A DNA stretch of 64,000 nucleotides from FLUQ01 sp031551515 (GTDB lineage: Bacteria; Desulfobacterota; Desulfovibrionia; Desulfovibrionales; Desulfovibrionaceae), in NCBI GenBank assembly GCA_031551515.1, contig JAVBNL010000001.1, forward strand, positions 1 through 64,000, in the 5' to 3' direction. The notes under the pieces were generated by a model that was given only the letters and a program-made list of their open reading frames with translations, was not told where the DNA came from and did no database searches. The translations under genes and the position numbers were made by a program. Shown one piece after another: positions 36,001 through 44,908 of the stretch. Each line of letters starts with the position of its first letter. Within the stretch, counting starts at the first letter, position 1.

Positions 36001-36508
36001 CCAGCGACACCATAGGTGCGCGCACGTAGCCCCAGTCGATAAGCTGGTCAAGAACCAGCTCTGGCGCCATATCCATGCCCTTGCGCAGCCGAAGCTCGTG
36101 CCCCTCGAAAAATCCCGGCGGCGGCAGCAAGGGCAAAAACGCATCTGCGGGCATCAGCACAATGCGCCCGGCATCGCGGCGGCTGAGCGCATACAGCGCT
36201 GCCATGCGTTCGGCCCAGTGAATCCGCCCCTTCAGCCCGGCCGGATACGGCGGAACGGTGAGTATCGCGCTTTCCCAAACGGTTTGGGCGGGTGAGAGAT
36301 CGGCGGAAGAGTAGTCGGGCAAAAACAACCGCAAAAGCGCGCGGCATTCGCCAATTTCCGCCTGATCGCGGGCGACCACGACAACATCCCGCCCCGCCTG
36401 GACCAGGCGCGCGGCAAGACGCGCGCGGGTCGCCGGTCCGGACCGGCTGACGCGGACGTCTTGCTTGCCGCCTCCCATCAGGCGCTGGGCCAATGCATCA
36501 AATGACAC
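33029..36508 (-). CDS. mfd: Transcription-repair coupling factor Mfd
   Basis: 1159 residues, full length. Mfd removes stalled RNA polymerase and recruits UvrA. Seen in order: UvrB-homology N-terminal part, RNAP-interacting region (DFLVHRDYGIGRFSGL), translocase domains with Walker A GDVGFGKTE near residue 645 and DEEQRFG, and the TRG and C-terminal domains. Start codon GTG with AAGGA 8 nt before. A terminator (36535-36564) ends only 27 nt before the start, so its promoter must overlap the cheW end or transcription reads through. Confidence 0.97.
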   Translation of the reverse strand: MSFDALAQRLMGGGKQDVRVSRSGPATRARLAARLVQAGRDVVVVARDQAEIGECRALLRLFLPDYSSADLSPAQTVWESAILTVPPYPAGLKGRIHWAERMAALYALSRRDAGRIVLMPADAFLPLLPPPGFFEGHELRLRKGMDMAPELVLDQLIDWGYVRAPMVSLAGEAAMRGDIVDVACPGYSRPVRLEFFGDTLDDIRLFDATSQRSIADLSEITLLPVSPKLADAKTAKAISARWRSLADSGRLDGEDIRVLNRTFENNAQELLPGMLFAAPSRMQDWLPAKSVLLLPGGQSFMQNLKDAAETWEAQLEENRESLGLNQPASLVLQDPAAVLQAVEHADRAYFEDIVAGIETKAEDLPERGIHSFQELFPAAGDVERPWQRLVAAMRIWSQPKVGSDYARVILAFATERGRAKFLALAEQDGIRPHLRLSAEGKGLFALVAPYRSGVHLVWDSTLILGEDVLQPRSDRTARRAPTGAFRGLDRYDELRDGDFLVHRDYGIGRFSGLHRMRLGDVENDYLLLAYAGDDRLYLPVDRLSLVQRYKAPDGADPVPDKLGGSQWVTGKDKARKAIEKIAEDLIEMYAYRKVAKGFRYQPVSEMFREFEASFGFEETPDQAKAIDDVLRDMEKPEPMDRLVCGDVGFGKTEVALRAAFRAVLEGRQVAFLCPTTVLAEQHYQAFRARLANFPVTVGMLSRFVSPPKQKEVLAAAAKGQVDILVGTHRLLSKDVELPNLGLLVLDEEQRFGVRHKERLKQMRKNVDALTLTATPIPRTLQLSLSGIRELSVIETAPPDRKPVATAIINRQDETLKVILERELARQGQVFWVYNRVQGLERVAEYVKKLVPGARVGMAHGQLPERALEDVMHKFWHGEVDVLVCTAIVESGLDFPRANTLVVDQAQLFGLGQLYQLRGRVGRSDRQAFAVFVVNDVDRMAEQSRQRLRIILDLDYLGAGFQVAMEDLRLRGAGNILGESQSGHMTRLGLDLFLEMLEAAVAKLKGSPLRQEVETEINLGIPAYIPDSYISDAQSRLQYYKTLSSAADDMAQEDIELEMRDRFGVWPEMVGAFLAVLSFKRFLRTLGVQRADLQPDRVRLIFSEDSHGLDPALLVPWVTASAGRARLLPPAGLELTFVPGSVSEQLTAVKNELRLLRKTG

Positions 36509-36534
36509 TGATCACTTCCTTGAAACCAAGACCG

Positions 36535-36564
36535 AAAAGCCGCCCCGGCACGGGGCGGCTTTTT
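36535..36564 (-). terminator. Terminator of cheW, usable in both directions
   Basis: Thirteen-bp arms AAAAGCCGCCCCG / CGGGGCGGCTTTT with a GCA loop. On the minus strand the stem is followed by TTTTCGG. Lies between the cheW stop and the mfd start. Confidence 0.85.
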
Positions 36565-36582
36565 ATACTGATGTATCGTTGC

Positions 36583-37056
36583 TCAGACCTGGCTGAGCGC
36601 TTCCATGTCCTCGCCGGACAGCAACTTGTCGAGATCAAGCAGGATAAGCAGCCTGTCTTGCAGTTTGCCCACGCCACTGATGTATTCAGACTCCATGCCT
36701 GCCACAACGGGGGGCGGCGGTTCCACCGTGCCGGCGGGTATGCGCAGCACTTCGGAAACGGAATCCACCACAAACCCAACGATCATATTATTGATTTCAA
36801 TAACGATGATGCGGGTATGCTTGTCATGTTCTTTAGAAGAAAGCCCGAAGCGGCGGCGCAAGTCGATGATAGGAATGACCTTGCCGCGCAGGTTGATCAC
36901 GCCTTCCACAAAGTCCTGAGCCCTGGGGACTTTCGTGATTTCCATGGTGCGGATGATTTCCTGCACTTTCAGAATATCGACGCCGAATTCTTCTTCGTCA
37001 ATGCTGAAAGTAACGAGCTGCAAGAGTTCGTCATCTTTTTTCTGAATCTGCTCCAT
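36583..37056 (-). CDS. cheW: Chemotaxis coupling protein CheW
   Basis: 157 residues, one CheW domain. CheW links chemoreceptors to the CheA kinase. Recognised by LQLVTFSIDEEEFGVDILKVQEI, EGVINLRGKVIPIIDLRRRFG and IVGFVVDSVSEVLRI. Start at MEQIQ, with GGGGAAGAGA just upstream. Separate from the cheA locus at 61 kb, so it may serve another array or act as a second adaptor. Confidence 0.95.
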   Translation of the reverse strand: MEQIQKKDDELLQLVTFSIDEEEFGVDILKVQEIIRTMEITKVPRAQDFVEGVINLRGKVIPIIDLRRRFGLSSKEHDKHTRIIVIEINNMIVGFVVDSVSEVLRIPAGTVEPPPPVVAGMESEYISGVGKLQDRLLILLDLDKLLSGEDMEALSQV

Positions 37057-37134
37057 TCTCTTCCCCCTCACTGCCTCAATACAAAATATCAAAACACATG
37101 TGGCAGTTTTTTACATTTTGGGCAACCGAAAAGG

Positions 37135-38460
37135 TCACCGCCCTACGCAGAAGTATGTGAAACCCAATGACGCAAGATACTTCGCGGAATATAAATTCCG
37201 CCCATCAAAAAGCACCGGCGAGGAAAGCGACTTTTGAATGCGGGTGAAGTCCGGCGTGCGAAACTGGTTCCACTCCGTCACCACCAAAAGCGCGTCACCG
37301 CCCTCTAACGCGTCATACTGCGTATCGGCAACAACAACCAAATCATTACCCTTCAGCAATTTTTTGGCATTTTCTCCGGCAACGGGATCATAGGCCCGTA
37401 TGCGCATGCCCTGCCCGGTCAGCTCGCGGATGATGCTGAGAGAAGCGGCCTCGCGCATGTCGTCTGTGTTGGCCTTAAAGGCCAGCCCCCACAGCGCCAG
37501 CGTTTTGCCCGCCACGCCGCCGCGGCTGGAAAAATAATCGATGACGCGCCGCGCCATGGACAGCTTTTGCCGGTTATTGACCGCATCGACGGATTCCAGC
37601 AACTCCGGCTTGAAACCGGCCTGATTGGCGGTATGGATCAGGGCTTTCACATCTTTAGGAAAGCACGACCCGCCATAGCCCACGCCGGGGTAGATAAAAT
37701 GATACCCGATGCGCTGGTCGGCGCCGATGCCCATGCGCACGTCGCGCACATCCGCCCCCACTTTTTCACAGATGGTGGCTATTTCGTTGATGAAAGAAAT
37801 TTTGGTGGCCAGCATGCAGTTCGCGGCGTATTTGGTCATCTCCGCACTACGGGTGCCCATGACGATGACTTTTTCCCGGCTGCGCGCAAAAGGCGCGTAC
37901 AACGTTTTTAAAAGCTCCGCCGCCTCTTCGCTCTCCGTGCCCAAAACGACCCGATCGGGCTTCATAAAGTCGTTGACCGCATCGCCCTCTTTCAAAAATT
38001 CCGGATTGGAGACGACCTCAAAGGCGATAGAGGCGCCGCGCGCCGCTAATGCTTTGGCTATGGTTTCCCGCACTCGGTCCGCCGTGCCCACCGGCACGGT
38101 GGATTTATCAACGATGACCAAAGGACGGGGCATAATACGCCCTATTTCATCAGCCACCGCATCCACATACGACAGATCACACGACCCGTTGTCTCGCGGC
38201 GGGGTGCCCACGCAAATGAACGCGGCCTCCGCATCGTGCAGGCCTTCCGCCAGGCTGGTTGTAAAAAAAAGCCGCCCTTCGGCGTAATTACGTTTGACCA
38301 GGCTTTCCAGTCCCGGTTCGAAAATATGGACGCTTCCGGCCCGCAAACGTTCAACCACAGCGGGGTTCACATCCACGCAACGGACGGAGTTGCCCATTTC
38401 AGCAAAGCAGGCCGCGCTGACCAGGCCGACATAACCGGTACCGACGATACATATATTCAT
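37135..38460 (-). CDS. ugd: UDP-glucose 6-dehydrogenase
   Basis: 441 residues. Oxidises UDP-glucose to UDP-glucuronate with two NAD+. GTGYVG at 7-12 binds NAD and Cys266 in YGGSCFPKDVKAL is the catalytic thiol. ICVGTPP and NPEFLKEGDAVNDF are also family marks. Product would feed polysaccharide or LPS synthesis. Divergent from acpS. Confidence 0.95.
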   Translation of the reverse strand: MNICIVGTGYVGLVSAACFAEMGNSVRCVDVNPAVVERLRAGSVHIFEPGLESLVKRNYAEGRLFFTTSLAEGLHDAEAAFICVGTPPRDNGSCDLSYVDAVADEIGRIMPRPLVIVDKSTVPVGTADRVRETIAKALAARGASIAFEVVSNPEFLKEGDAVNDFMKPDRVVLGTESEEAAELLKTLYAPFARSREKVIVMGTRSAEMTKYAANCMLATKISFINEIATICEKVGADVRDVRMGIGADQRIGYHFIYPGVGYGGSCFPKDVKALIHTANQAGFKPELLESVDAVNNRQKLSMARRVIDYFSSRGGVAGKTLALWGLAFKANTDDMREAASLSIIRELTGQGMRIRAYDPVAGENAKKLLKGNDLVVVADTQYDALEGGDALLVVTEWNQFRTPDFTRIQKSLSSPVLFDGRNLYSAKYLASLGFTYFCVGR

Positions 38461-38494
38461 TAAAAGAACCCCAATTGTTGCCGCGGGAAATGCG

Positions 38495-38527
38495 TTGTCA
38501 TAATGCCTATCATTTGGATACTATAAC
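38495..38527 (+). promoter_or_regulatory. Possible promoter of the acpS operon
   Basis: TTGTCA at 38495-38500 with TACTAT (18-nt spacer, 38519-38524) or the better-matching but oversized-spaced TATAAC (38522-38527). Located in the 126-nt divergent gap between ugd and acpS. Confidence 0.4.
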
Positions 38528-38586
38528 GACACGCATGGCGCGTCAACGCGCGCTTGGTTTTTAGGTTTTGCGTAAACGGAGAAGGC

Positions 38587-38964
38587 ATGATCCTCGGTTT
38601 AGGCCTTGATGTAGTTGAACTTTCACGCATGCAGCGTTCCTGGGAACGTTTCGGCATGCGCCTGGCCCGCCGTCTGCTCCACCCGGACGAAGAGGCTGCC
38701 ATGCGCGCGCCGGAGGCCCGCTTCCTCGCCTCTCGCTTCGCGGCCAAAGAAGCGGCCGTCAAAGCCCTGGGCACCGGCTTTGCCGAAGGCATCACCCCCA
38801 CGGATATCGCCGTGCGTTCACTACCCAGCGGCCGCCCCGAACTTGCGCTTCACGGCAAGGCGCTTGAACGCGCGCAATCGCTGGGTGTTACCCGCATGCA
38901 CCTTTCGCTGACCCACGGGCGCGAAACCGTGGCCGCCGTTGTCGTGTTGGAAGGAGATAGATAA
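38587..38964 (+). CDS. acpS: Holo-[acyl-carrier-protein] synthase
   Basis: 125 residues. Transfers phosphopantetheine from CoA to acyl carrier protein. LGLDVVELSRMQR with the metal-binding Asp8 and FAAKEAAVKALG with the conserved Glu are present. Start at the ATG after GGAGAAGG; an earlier ATG has no such site. The stop overlaps the nnr start (TAATG). Confidence 0.95.
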   Translation: MILGLGLDVVELSRMQRSWERFGMRLARRLLHPDEEAAMRAPEARFLASRFAAKEAAVKALGTGFAEGITPTDIAVRSLPSGRPELALHGKALERAQSLGVTRMHLSLTHGRETVAAVVVLEGDR

Positions 38965-40571
38965 TGCCCGTAACCCGCGTCCGCCTTTTCTCGCCCCTGC
39001 CCACCCCGGCGGAAATGGCCGCCTGGGACCGCGAATCCATACAGCGCTATCGCATCCCCGAATTCGCCCTGATGGAAAACGCCAGCCGCGAGGCCTTTCA
39101 TGTAAGCCTCTCACTGACCGGACCCGGCGCGAAAGTCCTTGTGTATATGGGACGGGGAAACAACGGCGGCGACGGAGCCGCCTTGGCGCGGCACCTGCAC
39201 GACGCCGGGCGCGGGGTGCTGGTGTTGCACGCGCATCCGCTGGAAGCGCTATCCGGCGTCGCCGCCGAACATGCCGCTTTGGCCATGCGGGTCGGAGTTC
39301 CTTTTCTGCCCGCTCTCGCTGAAATGCCGGAAGAATGGCGCGAAACCGCGCAATCGCCGGGTCTGGTTGTGGACGCCCTCTTGGGCACCGGCTTTTCAGG
39401 CGAATTGCGCGAACTGGAACGTGACCTGGTGCGGCGGATAAACGCACTGCGCGAACGCGCCCGCGTCTTCTCTCTGGACGTTCCTTCGGGCCTTGACGCC
39501 CTGACCGGCCGCCCTCGGCCCGAAGCGGTAAAAGCGCACCATACCGTCACCTTTGAAGCGGCCAAAGTCGGCCTTTGCCTGCCGGAAGCCGCGCCCTATA
39601 CCGGAGAGCTGCACGTGCGGCCCATAGGCATACCGCACGCGGTGCAAAAGGCGCTGCCAGCCTCGTTCCGGTTGCTTGCGCCGGCGGAACTGCCGCCCCC
39701 TTCGCCTTTCATGCATAAAGGCGACGCGGGCCGGGTGCTGGTTATCGGCGGCTCTCCGGAATTTGCCGGAGCGCCGCAGCTTGCCGCGCTGGGCGCCTTG
39801 CGGGCGGGGGCGGGGCTGGTTACCGTCGCCTGCCCTGCCGAATTGGCCGGGGCCGTCCGCGAGACCTGGCCGGAAATCATGGTCTTGCCCCTCGGCGCCG
39901 CATCCGCCTGGTCAGAGGCGATGATCGAACCGTTGCTTGAAACCCTCAAAAATTTGTCGCCAAAAAGCGCCGTGGTTCTTGGCCCCGGCTTGGGGCGTTC
40001 CCTTGTGGCCACGGCCCTTGTGGAAGCGGTGCTCGGCCTGCAAGCGCGTCCATCCCTGGTGCTGGATGCGGACGGGCTCTTTCCTCTCACGCCTGACTCC
40101 TGCCTGCCCGGACTGTTGCGCGAAGACGACTGCATCACCCCGCACCCCGGCGAAGCCGCGCATATGCTGGGCCTTGCCACTGAAGCGGTTCAAGCTGACC
40201 GGCCCGCCGCCATGCGCGCCCTGGCCGAGCGATGCGCGGCAACCGTGCTGCTCAAAGGCGCGGGCACTCTTATCGGACAAAAAAATGCGCCCATAACCCT
40301 TGCGCCTTTTGCCGCCCCGGCCCTGGCGGTAGGCGGTTCCGGCGACGTATTGTCCGGAGTTATCGCCGCGCTGCTGGCCCGCAGAAACATCAACGACACC
40401 GAAAGCGCCCTGCACGCCGTTTGCCTGGGGGCGTATTTTCACGGCAAAGCCGGAGAGATTTTGGCGCGGCGGTACCCGCAGCGCGGCGCTCTGGCTCGTG
40501 AAATCGCCGATGCCGTTGCCGAAGCAGCGGCCGTTAAAAACCCCATTCCGCTTTCTTCGCCGGGGGCGTAA
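38964..40571 (+). CDS. nnr: Bifunctional NAD(P)H-hydrate epimerase/dehydratase
   Basis: 535 residues. Repairs hydrated NAD(P)H. N-terminal YjeF_N epimerase (about 1-215; PTPAEMAAWDRES, MGRGNNGGDG) joined to the C-terminal ADP-dependent dehydratase (about 235-530; VIGGSPEFAGAPQLAALGALRAGAGL, ITPHPGEAAHML, VGGSGDVLSGV). Translationally coupled to acpS, 25 nt before tsaE, the usual neighbours. Confidence 0.95.
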   Translation: MPVTRVRLFSPLPTPAEMAAWDRESIQRYRIPEFALMENASREAFHVSLSLTGPGAKVLVYMGRGNNGGDGAALARHLHDAGRGVLVLHAHPLEALSGVAAEHAALAMRVGVPFLPALAEMPEEWRETAQSPGLVVDALLGTGFSGELRELERDLVRRINALRERARVFSLDVPSGLDALTGRPRPEAVKAHHTVTFEAAKVGLCLPEAAPYTGELHVRPIGIPHAVQKALPASFRLLAPAELPPPSPFMHKGDAGRVLVIGGSPEFAGAPQLAALGALRAGAGLVTVACPAELAGAVRETWPEIMVLPLGAASAWSEAMIEPLLETLKNLSPKSAVVLGPGLGRSLVATALVEAVLGLQARPSLVLDADGLFPLTPDSCLPGLLREDDCITPHPGEAAHMLGLATEAVQADRPAAMRALAERCAATVLLKGAGTLIGQKNAPITLAPFAAPALAVGGSGDVLSGVIAALLARRNINDTESALHAVCLGAYFHGKAGEILARRYPQRGALAREIADAVAEAAAVKNPIPLSSPGA

Positions 40572-40596
40572 CGCCCGGCACACAGCAGGATTCATC

Positions 40597-41061
40597 ATGC
40601 AGATCATCCTTTCCGACACCGCCGCCACGGAAAATCTCGGCCGCCGCCTTGCGGTTGCGCTGCTCTCCGTACCCGGCCCGCATTGCATTTTTTTCCGTGG
40701 CGAATTGGGCGCGGGCAAGACAACACTGATCAGCGCTCTGGTCAAAGCCTTGCCCGGCGGCGAAAACGCCGAGACATCCAGCCCCAGTTTCACAGTCTGT
40801 AATATGTACGCCACAAACCCGCCGGTCGTGCATTATGATTTGTACAGGCAAGAAAATGAAACAGCCGATGAAAGTTTGCTTGATTTTTTAGATGAGGGAC
40901 GGCATGTAGTGCTGGTTGAATGGGCGCAGAGGCTGCCCGGCTATGCTTTTCCTCCGGACAGGATCGAGTGCGAACTGGCGGACGACGGGGCCGGCCGCAT
41001 CGCACGCCTGACTCCTTTTGGAGAAACGGCTGGCCGGGTTATCACCCTGCTTTGCCCGTAA
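40597..41061 (+). CDS. tsaE: tRNA threonylcarbamoyladenosine synthesis ATPase TsaE
   Basis: 154 residues. P-loop protein working with TsaB and TsaD to make t6A37 on ANN-decoding tRNAs. GELGAGKTT is at 35-43; HYDLYR and VLVEWAQR are conserved. Start at the ATG of MQIIL with CAGGA before it. Confidence 0.94.
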   Translation: MQIILSDTAATENLGRRLAVALLSVPGPHCIFFRGELGAGKTTLISALVKALPGGENAETSSPSFTVCNMYATNPPVVHYDLYRQENETADESLLDFLDEGRHVVLVEWAQRLPGYAFPPDRIECELADDGAGRIARLTPFGETAGRVITLLCP

Positions 41062-41094
41062 ACAGTGATACTACCGTAAACTGAAGGAACTGTT

Positions 41095-42321
41095 ATGCGT
41101 ATCTTGGTCCAAAAATTCGGCGGCAGTTCTGTTGCTGACCGCGACCGCATGCTGCGCGTGCGGGAAAAAGTGCTCGCGGGACTCGGCCAGGGCTATAAGA
41201 TGCTGGTCGTTCTCTCCGCCCGGGCGGGGGATACCAACAAACTCCTGGCGCTTGCCAGCGAGTGGTCTGAAACCCCCGACCCCGCCGAATGCGATTCCAT
41301 GGTTTCCACCGGGGAACAGGTCTCCATCGCTCTTTTCACCATGCTGCTCAAAGACCAAGGCATAAAAGCCCGCTCTTTGCTGGGATTTCAAATTCCCATC
41401 AAGACCGACGACGTGTTTATGAAGGCACGCATCCGGTCCATTGACAGCGACTCCATAAAAGAACTGTTCGAGCAGCATGACGTGCTGGTTGTGGCGGGTT
41501 TTCAGGGCATCTGCGACGACGGTCGCATCACCACGCTGGGCCGAGGCGGTTCGGATACCTCCGCCGTGGCTCTGGCCGCCGCGATCAAAGCGGAAAGCTG
41601 CGAAATTTATACCGACGTGGACGGTGTCTATACCACCGACCCCAATATGTGCCCCGGCGCCCGCAAACTGAATCACATGACCTATGACGAGATGCTGGAA
41701 ATGGCCAGTATGGGCGCCAAGGTTCTGGAAATTCGGTCTGTGGAGTTCGCCAAGAAATTCGGCGTGGTCGTGCATGTGCGCTCAACGTTCACCGATACCC
41801 CGGGGACCATCGTTTCCCAGGAGGATTCTCATATGGAACATGTTCTCGTTTCCGGCATCGCGTATGACAAGGATCAGGCTCGCGTCACCCTGCGCTCAGT
41901 TCCCGACAAGCCGGGCGTTGCCGCCGCCGTGTTCGGCCCCCTGGCCGACGCCAACATCGCCGTGGACATGATCGTGCAAAACCCCAGCCGCGACGCGGTT
42001 ACGGACATCACTTTCACCGTGGCCCGCAAGGATTTGAACAAAACCCTCGAGATCATGGATGCCGTGGGCAAAAGGGTCAATGCCGCGGAAGTGCTGCACG
42101 ACGTCAACATCGCGAAAGTTTCAGCCATTGGCGTGGGCATGCGCAACCACTCCGGCGTCGCTTCCAAGGCTTTTGCCGCGCTGCACCGCGAAGGCATCAA
42201 CATTCTGCTGATCAGCACGTCGGAAATCAAGATCAGCTGCTTGATCGAAGAAAAATACCTGGAACTGGCCGTGCGCGTGCTGCACGAAGTGTTCGAACTG
42301 AACAAAAAATCTTTTAAATAA
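41095..42321 (+). CDS. lysC: Aspartate kinase
   Basis: 408 residues, monofunctional. Phosphorylates aspartate at the head of lysine, threonine and methionine synthesis. The N-terminal kinase part has VQKFGGSSVAD and GRGGSDTSAVALA; the C-terminus holds two ACT domains (about 265-400) for feedback by lysine and/or threonine. Follows tsaE by 33 nt, with a terminator after it. No lysine riboswitch is visible in that short gap. Confidence 0.96.
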   Translation: MRILVQKFGGSSVADRDRMLRVREKVLAGLGQGYKMLVVLSARAGDTNKLLALASEWSETPDPAECDSMVSTGEQVSIALFTMLLKDQGIKARSLLGFQIPIKTDDVFMKARIRSIDSDSIKELFEQHDVLVVAGFQGICDDGRITTLGRGGSDTSAVALAAAIKAESCEIYTDVDGVYTTDPNMCPGARKLNHMTYDEMLEMASMGAKVLEIRSVEFAKKFGVVVHVRSTFTDTPGTIVSQEDSHMEHVLVSGIAYDKDQARVTLRSVPDKPGVAAAVFGPLADANIAVDMIVQNPSRDAVTDITFTVARKDLNKTLEIMDAVGKRVNAAEVLHDVNIAKVSAIGVGMRNHSGVASKAFAALHREGINILLISTSEIKISCLIEEKYLELAVRVLHEVFELNKKSFK

Positions 42322-42342
42322 CGTATAAAATTTGCATGATAC

Positions 42343-42384
42343 AAGTGCCCCTTTTCCCGTCGGTTTGGAAAAAGGGGCACTTTT
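42343..42384 (+). terminator. Terminator of the acpS-nnr-tsaE-lysC operon
   Basis: Thirteen-bp arms AAGTGCCCCTTTT / AAAAGGGGCACTT (42343-42355, 42370-42382) followed by TTTT. Starts 21 nt after the lysC stop. Confidence 0.85.
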
Positions 42385-42498
42385 CGTGTATGCTCTCGCC
42401 ATGCAGGCGCCGCGTAATCAGGTAGACACGCCATACCTTTTCCGGATATGCAGTAAGCTGGAGTAATTCGTCTGTTCCGTTGCCTTGAGGATACGCGT

Positions 42499-43593
42499 AT
42501 GCCCCGGTTTTTTATTTATCCCTTTACGGCACTCGCCATTGCCCTGTTGTGCTGCTTTTCCGGCGCTACAAGCGCGGCAGAGCCGCCAAAGGACCAAACG
42601 CAACCAGGCCCGGCGCAACCCGCAAAGCCCCGGTCCACCCTGCTCGTCTATTTTGAAAATGATCTGTTCTACGATGAGGACCGGTATTATACCAACGCAG
42701 TGCAAGCCCGCCTTATCAGCCCGGATCTGCGCACGCTGGCGGAAAACGACCTGCTGCCGGAAGGATTGAGCAGACTGCTGGGCGACGTGCCGTTTCCCGG
42801 CAGTGAAAGCGCCGTGCAGTACAACATTTCACTGGGCATGGGGCAGCAGATATACACCCCGGAAAAGACGAGCGCCTCAAACCCGCCCTCGGACGACCGC
42901 CCTTACGCGGGGTATCTGTACGGATTTCTCGCCCTGCACGCCAAAAAGGAAAATAGACTGGATACCCTGGAACTGGCCGGAGGCATAATAGGCCCCAGCG
43001 CCCTCGGAGAACAGGCGCAAAACGAAGTGCACCGGTTCTGGGGCATGGAAACGGCCAAAGGTTGGGACCACCAGTTGCACGACGAACCCGCTTTGATGCT
43101 TTCCTGGACGCGCACCTGGCGCGCCAATGACGCCGCCGGCAAAGGCTGGGGCTGGGATATGCTGCCTCACATCGGCCTTAACGCGGGAACGCCTTTCACC
43201 CAGGCCGTTGCGGGCGGCGAGGTCCGCCTGGGCTGGAACTTGCCGCCGGATTTCGGCAGTTCGACCATTCGCCCCGGCTCGGGCATTTATGCGCCCGGCA
43301 GCGAAAACCCTCTTTCGCGTGGAAGCGGATCATTTCTGGACAATTGCAGCGTCTACCTGTTCGCCGGAATTGAAGGCCGGGGCGTGGCCCATAACACCTT
43401 TCTTGACGGCAATACCTGGAAAGACAGCCGCAGCGTCGACAAATTCCCTTTTGTCGGGGAGTTCGACTGGGGGTTCGCTCTGAGCGTCCACGATTTCCGC
43501 CTTTCCTATACCCACGCCATACGCAGCAAGGAACTCCACGGGCAAAACAAGGGCCAGAACTTCGGCGCGATTACCCTGGGCTATACCTTCTAG
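42499..43593 (+). CDS. LpxR-type lipid A deacylase (DUF2219), outer-membrane protein
   Basis: 364 residues with a signal peptide (about 1-26) and a Pro-rich linker. The family is a 12-stranded outer-membrane barrel that removes the 3'-acyloxyacyl chain from lipid A. Residues matching the LpxR active site are Asn54-Asp55 in FENDLF, Thr65 in YYTNA, His178 in NEVHRFWGM and GWD at 188-190; the protein ends in Phe, as barrels do. GAGGAT lies before the ATG. Stop overlaps the ychF stop (CTAG) on the opposite strand. Function is inferred from these motifs. Confidence 0.85.
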   Translation: MPRFFIYPFTALAIALLCCFSGATSAAEPPKDQTQPGPAQPAKPRSTLLVYFENDLFYDEDRYYTNAVQARLISPDLRTLAENDLLPEGLSRLLGDVPFPGSESAVQYNISLGMGQQIYTPEKTSASNPPSDDRPYAGYLYGFLALHAKKENRLDTLELAGGIIGPSALGEQAQNEVHRFWGMETAKGWDHQLHDEPALMLSWTRTWRANDAAGKGWGWDMLPHIGLNAGTPFTQAVAGGEVRLGWNLPPDFGSSTIRPGSGIYAPGSENPLSRGSGSFLDNCSVYLFAGIEGRGVAHNTFLDGNTWKDSRSVDKFPFVGEFDWGFALSVHDFRLSYTHAIRSKELHGQNKGQNFGAITLGYTF

Positions 43594-44696
43594 ACGTTGA
43601 ACAAAAAGTGCATCACATCCCCGTCTTTGACCAGGTATTCCTTGCCTTCCACGCGCAAAAGCCCGGCCGAACGAGCGGCCGCTTCCGACCCCAGGCGGAT
43701 GTAGTCGTCATACCCGACGACCTCCGCCCGGATAAAACCGCGTTCAAAATCCGTATGGATAACACCCGCGGCTTGCGGCGCCTTGTCGCCCCGATTGATG
43801 GTCCAGGCTCTGACCTCTTTTTCACCGGCGGTGAAATAGCTGGCCAGGTTCAACGCCCTGTAACCGCTGCGAATGACCGTGGCAAGGCCGCTCTCTTCAA
43901 TGCCATAAGAGCCGAGCATCTCCGCCTGGTCCTCATCTGAAAGGCCGTGCAGCTCTTCTTCAATTTTCGCGCAAATGGTGACGAACCCCGCCCCGCGTGA
44001 GGCGGCCAACGCGCGCAAGGCCGCAACATGCTTGTTTTCACCGCCTGCTGCAAGGGTCGTTTCATCGATGTTCGCGCAATAAATGACCTTTTTCGCGCTG
44101 ATCAGCCCCATTTCACGCATCTGCTGGCGAAACAGGTCAGAGTCGGGCGCATTGAAAGAAGCCGCTCCCTCTCCATTATTCATATGCGCGAGCAACGCCT
44201 GCATTTCATTTTGCAAAGCCTGCATGGCCTTGTCGCCTTTGGCCATTTTGCCCACCCGTTCCAGGCGCTTTTCAGCGGACTGAATGTCGGCGAGAAGCAG
44301 TTCCGTCTCAATGACCTCTACATCGCGGACAGGGTCGACCCCGCCCTCCACATGGGTGACGTTCTCGTCGTCAAAGCAGCGCACCACTTCCAAAATGGCG
44401 GCGCATTCACGGATATTGGCCAGAAACTGGTTGCCCAACCCTTCGCCTTTGCTGGCCCCGCGAACCAGGCCCGCGATATCAATAAAATCGACCGTCGCGT
44501 GAAGTATGCGCTGCGGCTTGACCAGCGCGGCGATTTTCGCCAATCTGGGGTCGGGTACCGGAACCGTCGCCTTGTTGGGTTCAATGGTGCAAAAAGGATA
44601 ATTGGCGGCCTCCGCGTTTTGCGCGCGGGTAAGGGCGTTAAAAAGGGTCGATTTGCCCACGTTGGGCAGCCCCACTATGCCTATGCTGAGAGTCAT
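43590..44696 (-). CDS. ychF: Ribosome-binding ATPase YchF/OLA1
   Basis: 368 residues, near the family's usual 363-367. A GTPase-fold protein that prefers ATP; binds ribosomes and has been tied to oxidative stress and translation. GLPNVGKSTLFNALT is the P-loop; YPFCTIEPN follows; the C-terminal TGS domain ends the protein. Start at the ATG with AGGAG upstream; an earlier in-frame ATG at 44768 lacks one. Convergent with the LpxR-like gene. Confidence 0.96.
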   Translation of the reverse strand: MTLSIGIVGLPNVGKSTLFNALTRAQNAEAANYPFCTIEPNKATVPVPDPRLAKIAALVKPQRILHATVDFIDIAGLVRGASKGEGLGNQFLANIRECAAILEVVRCFDDENVTHVEGGVDPVRDVEVIETELLLADIQSAEKRLERVGKMAKGDKAMQALQNEMQALLAHMNNGEGAASFNAPDSDLFRQQMREMGLISAKKVIYCANIDETTLAAGGENKHVAALRALAASRGAGFVTICAKIEEELHGLSDEDQAEMLGSYGIEESGLATVIRSGYRALNLASYFTAGEKEVRAWTINRGDKAPQAAGVIHTDFERGFIRAEVVGYDDYIRLGSEAAARSAGLLRVEGKEYLVKDGDVMHFLFNV

Positions 44697-44908
44697 CGAA
44701 TGCGCTCCTGAAAAAAACAATCTATATGCCGCGCGCTGTGTATCCTTTTTTTCCGCAAAAGCCAACAATTCCCCTTGCCCGGCGGCGCGGCAAACGCTAT
44801 CACAGAGCAGCAGTACCTTTTCACCCTGCCGGGTCCCCTGCGCGGGCCGGCACGGGCCGGACTATGACATTAGTGAAGCATTTTGTTATGAACCTTGAGG
44901 AGCATTCC

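Noticed and set aside
44780..44908. Possible glycine riboswitch before gcvH
   Set aside because: Neither aptamer consensus stretches nor a tandem pair can be found; the leader is short.
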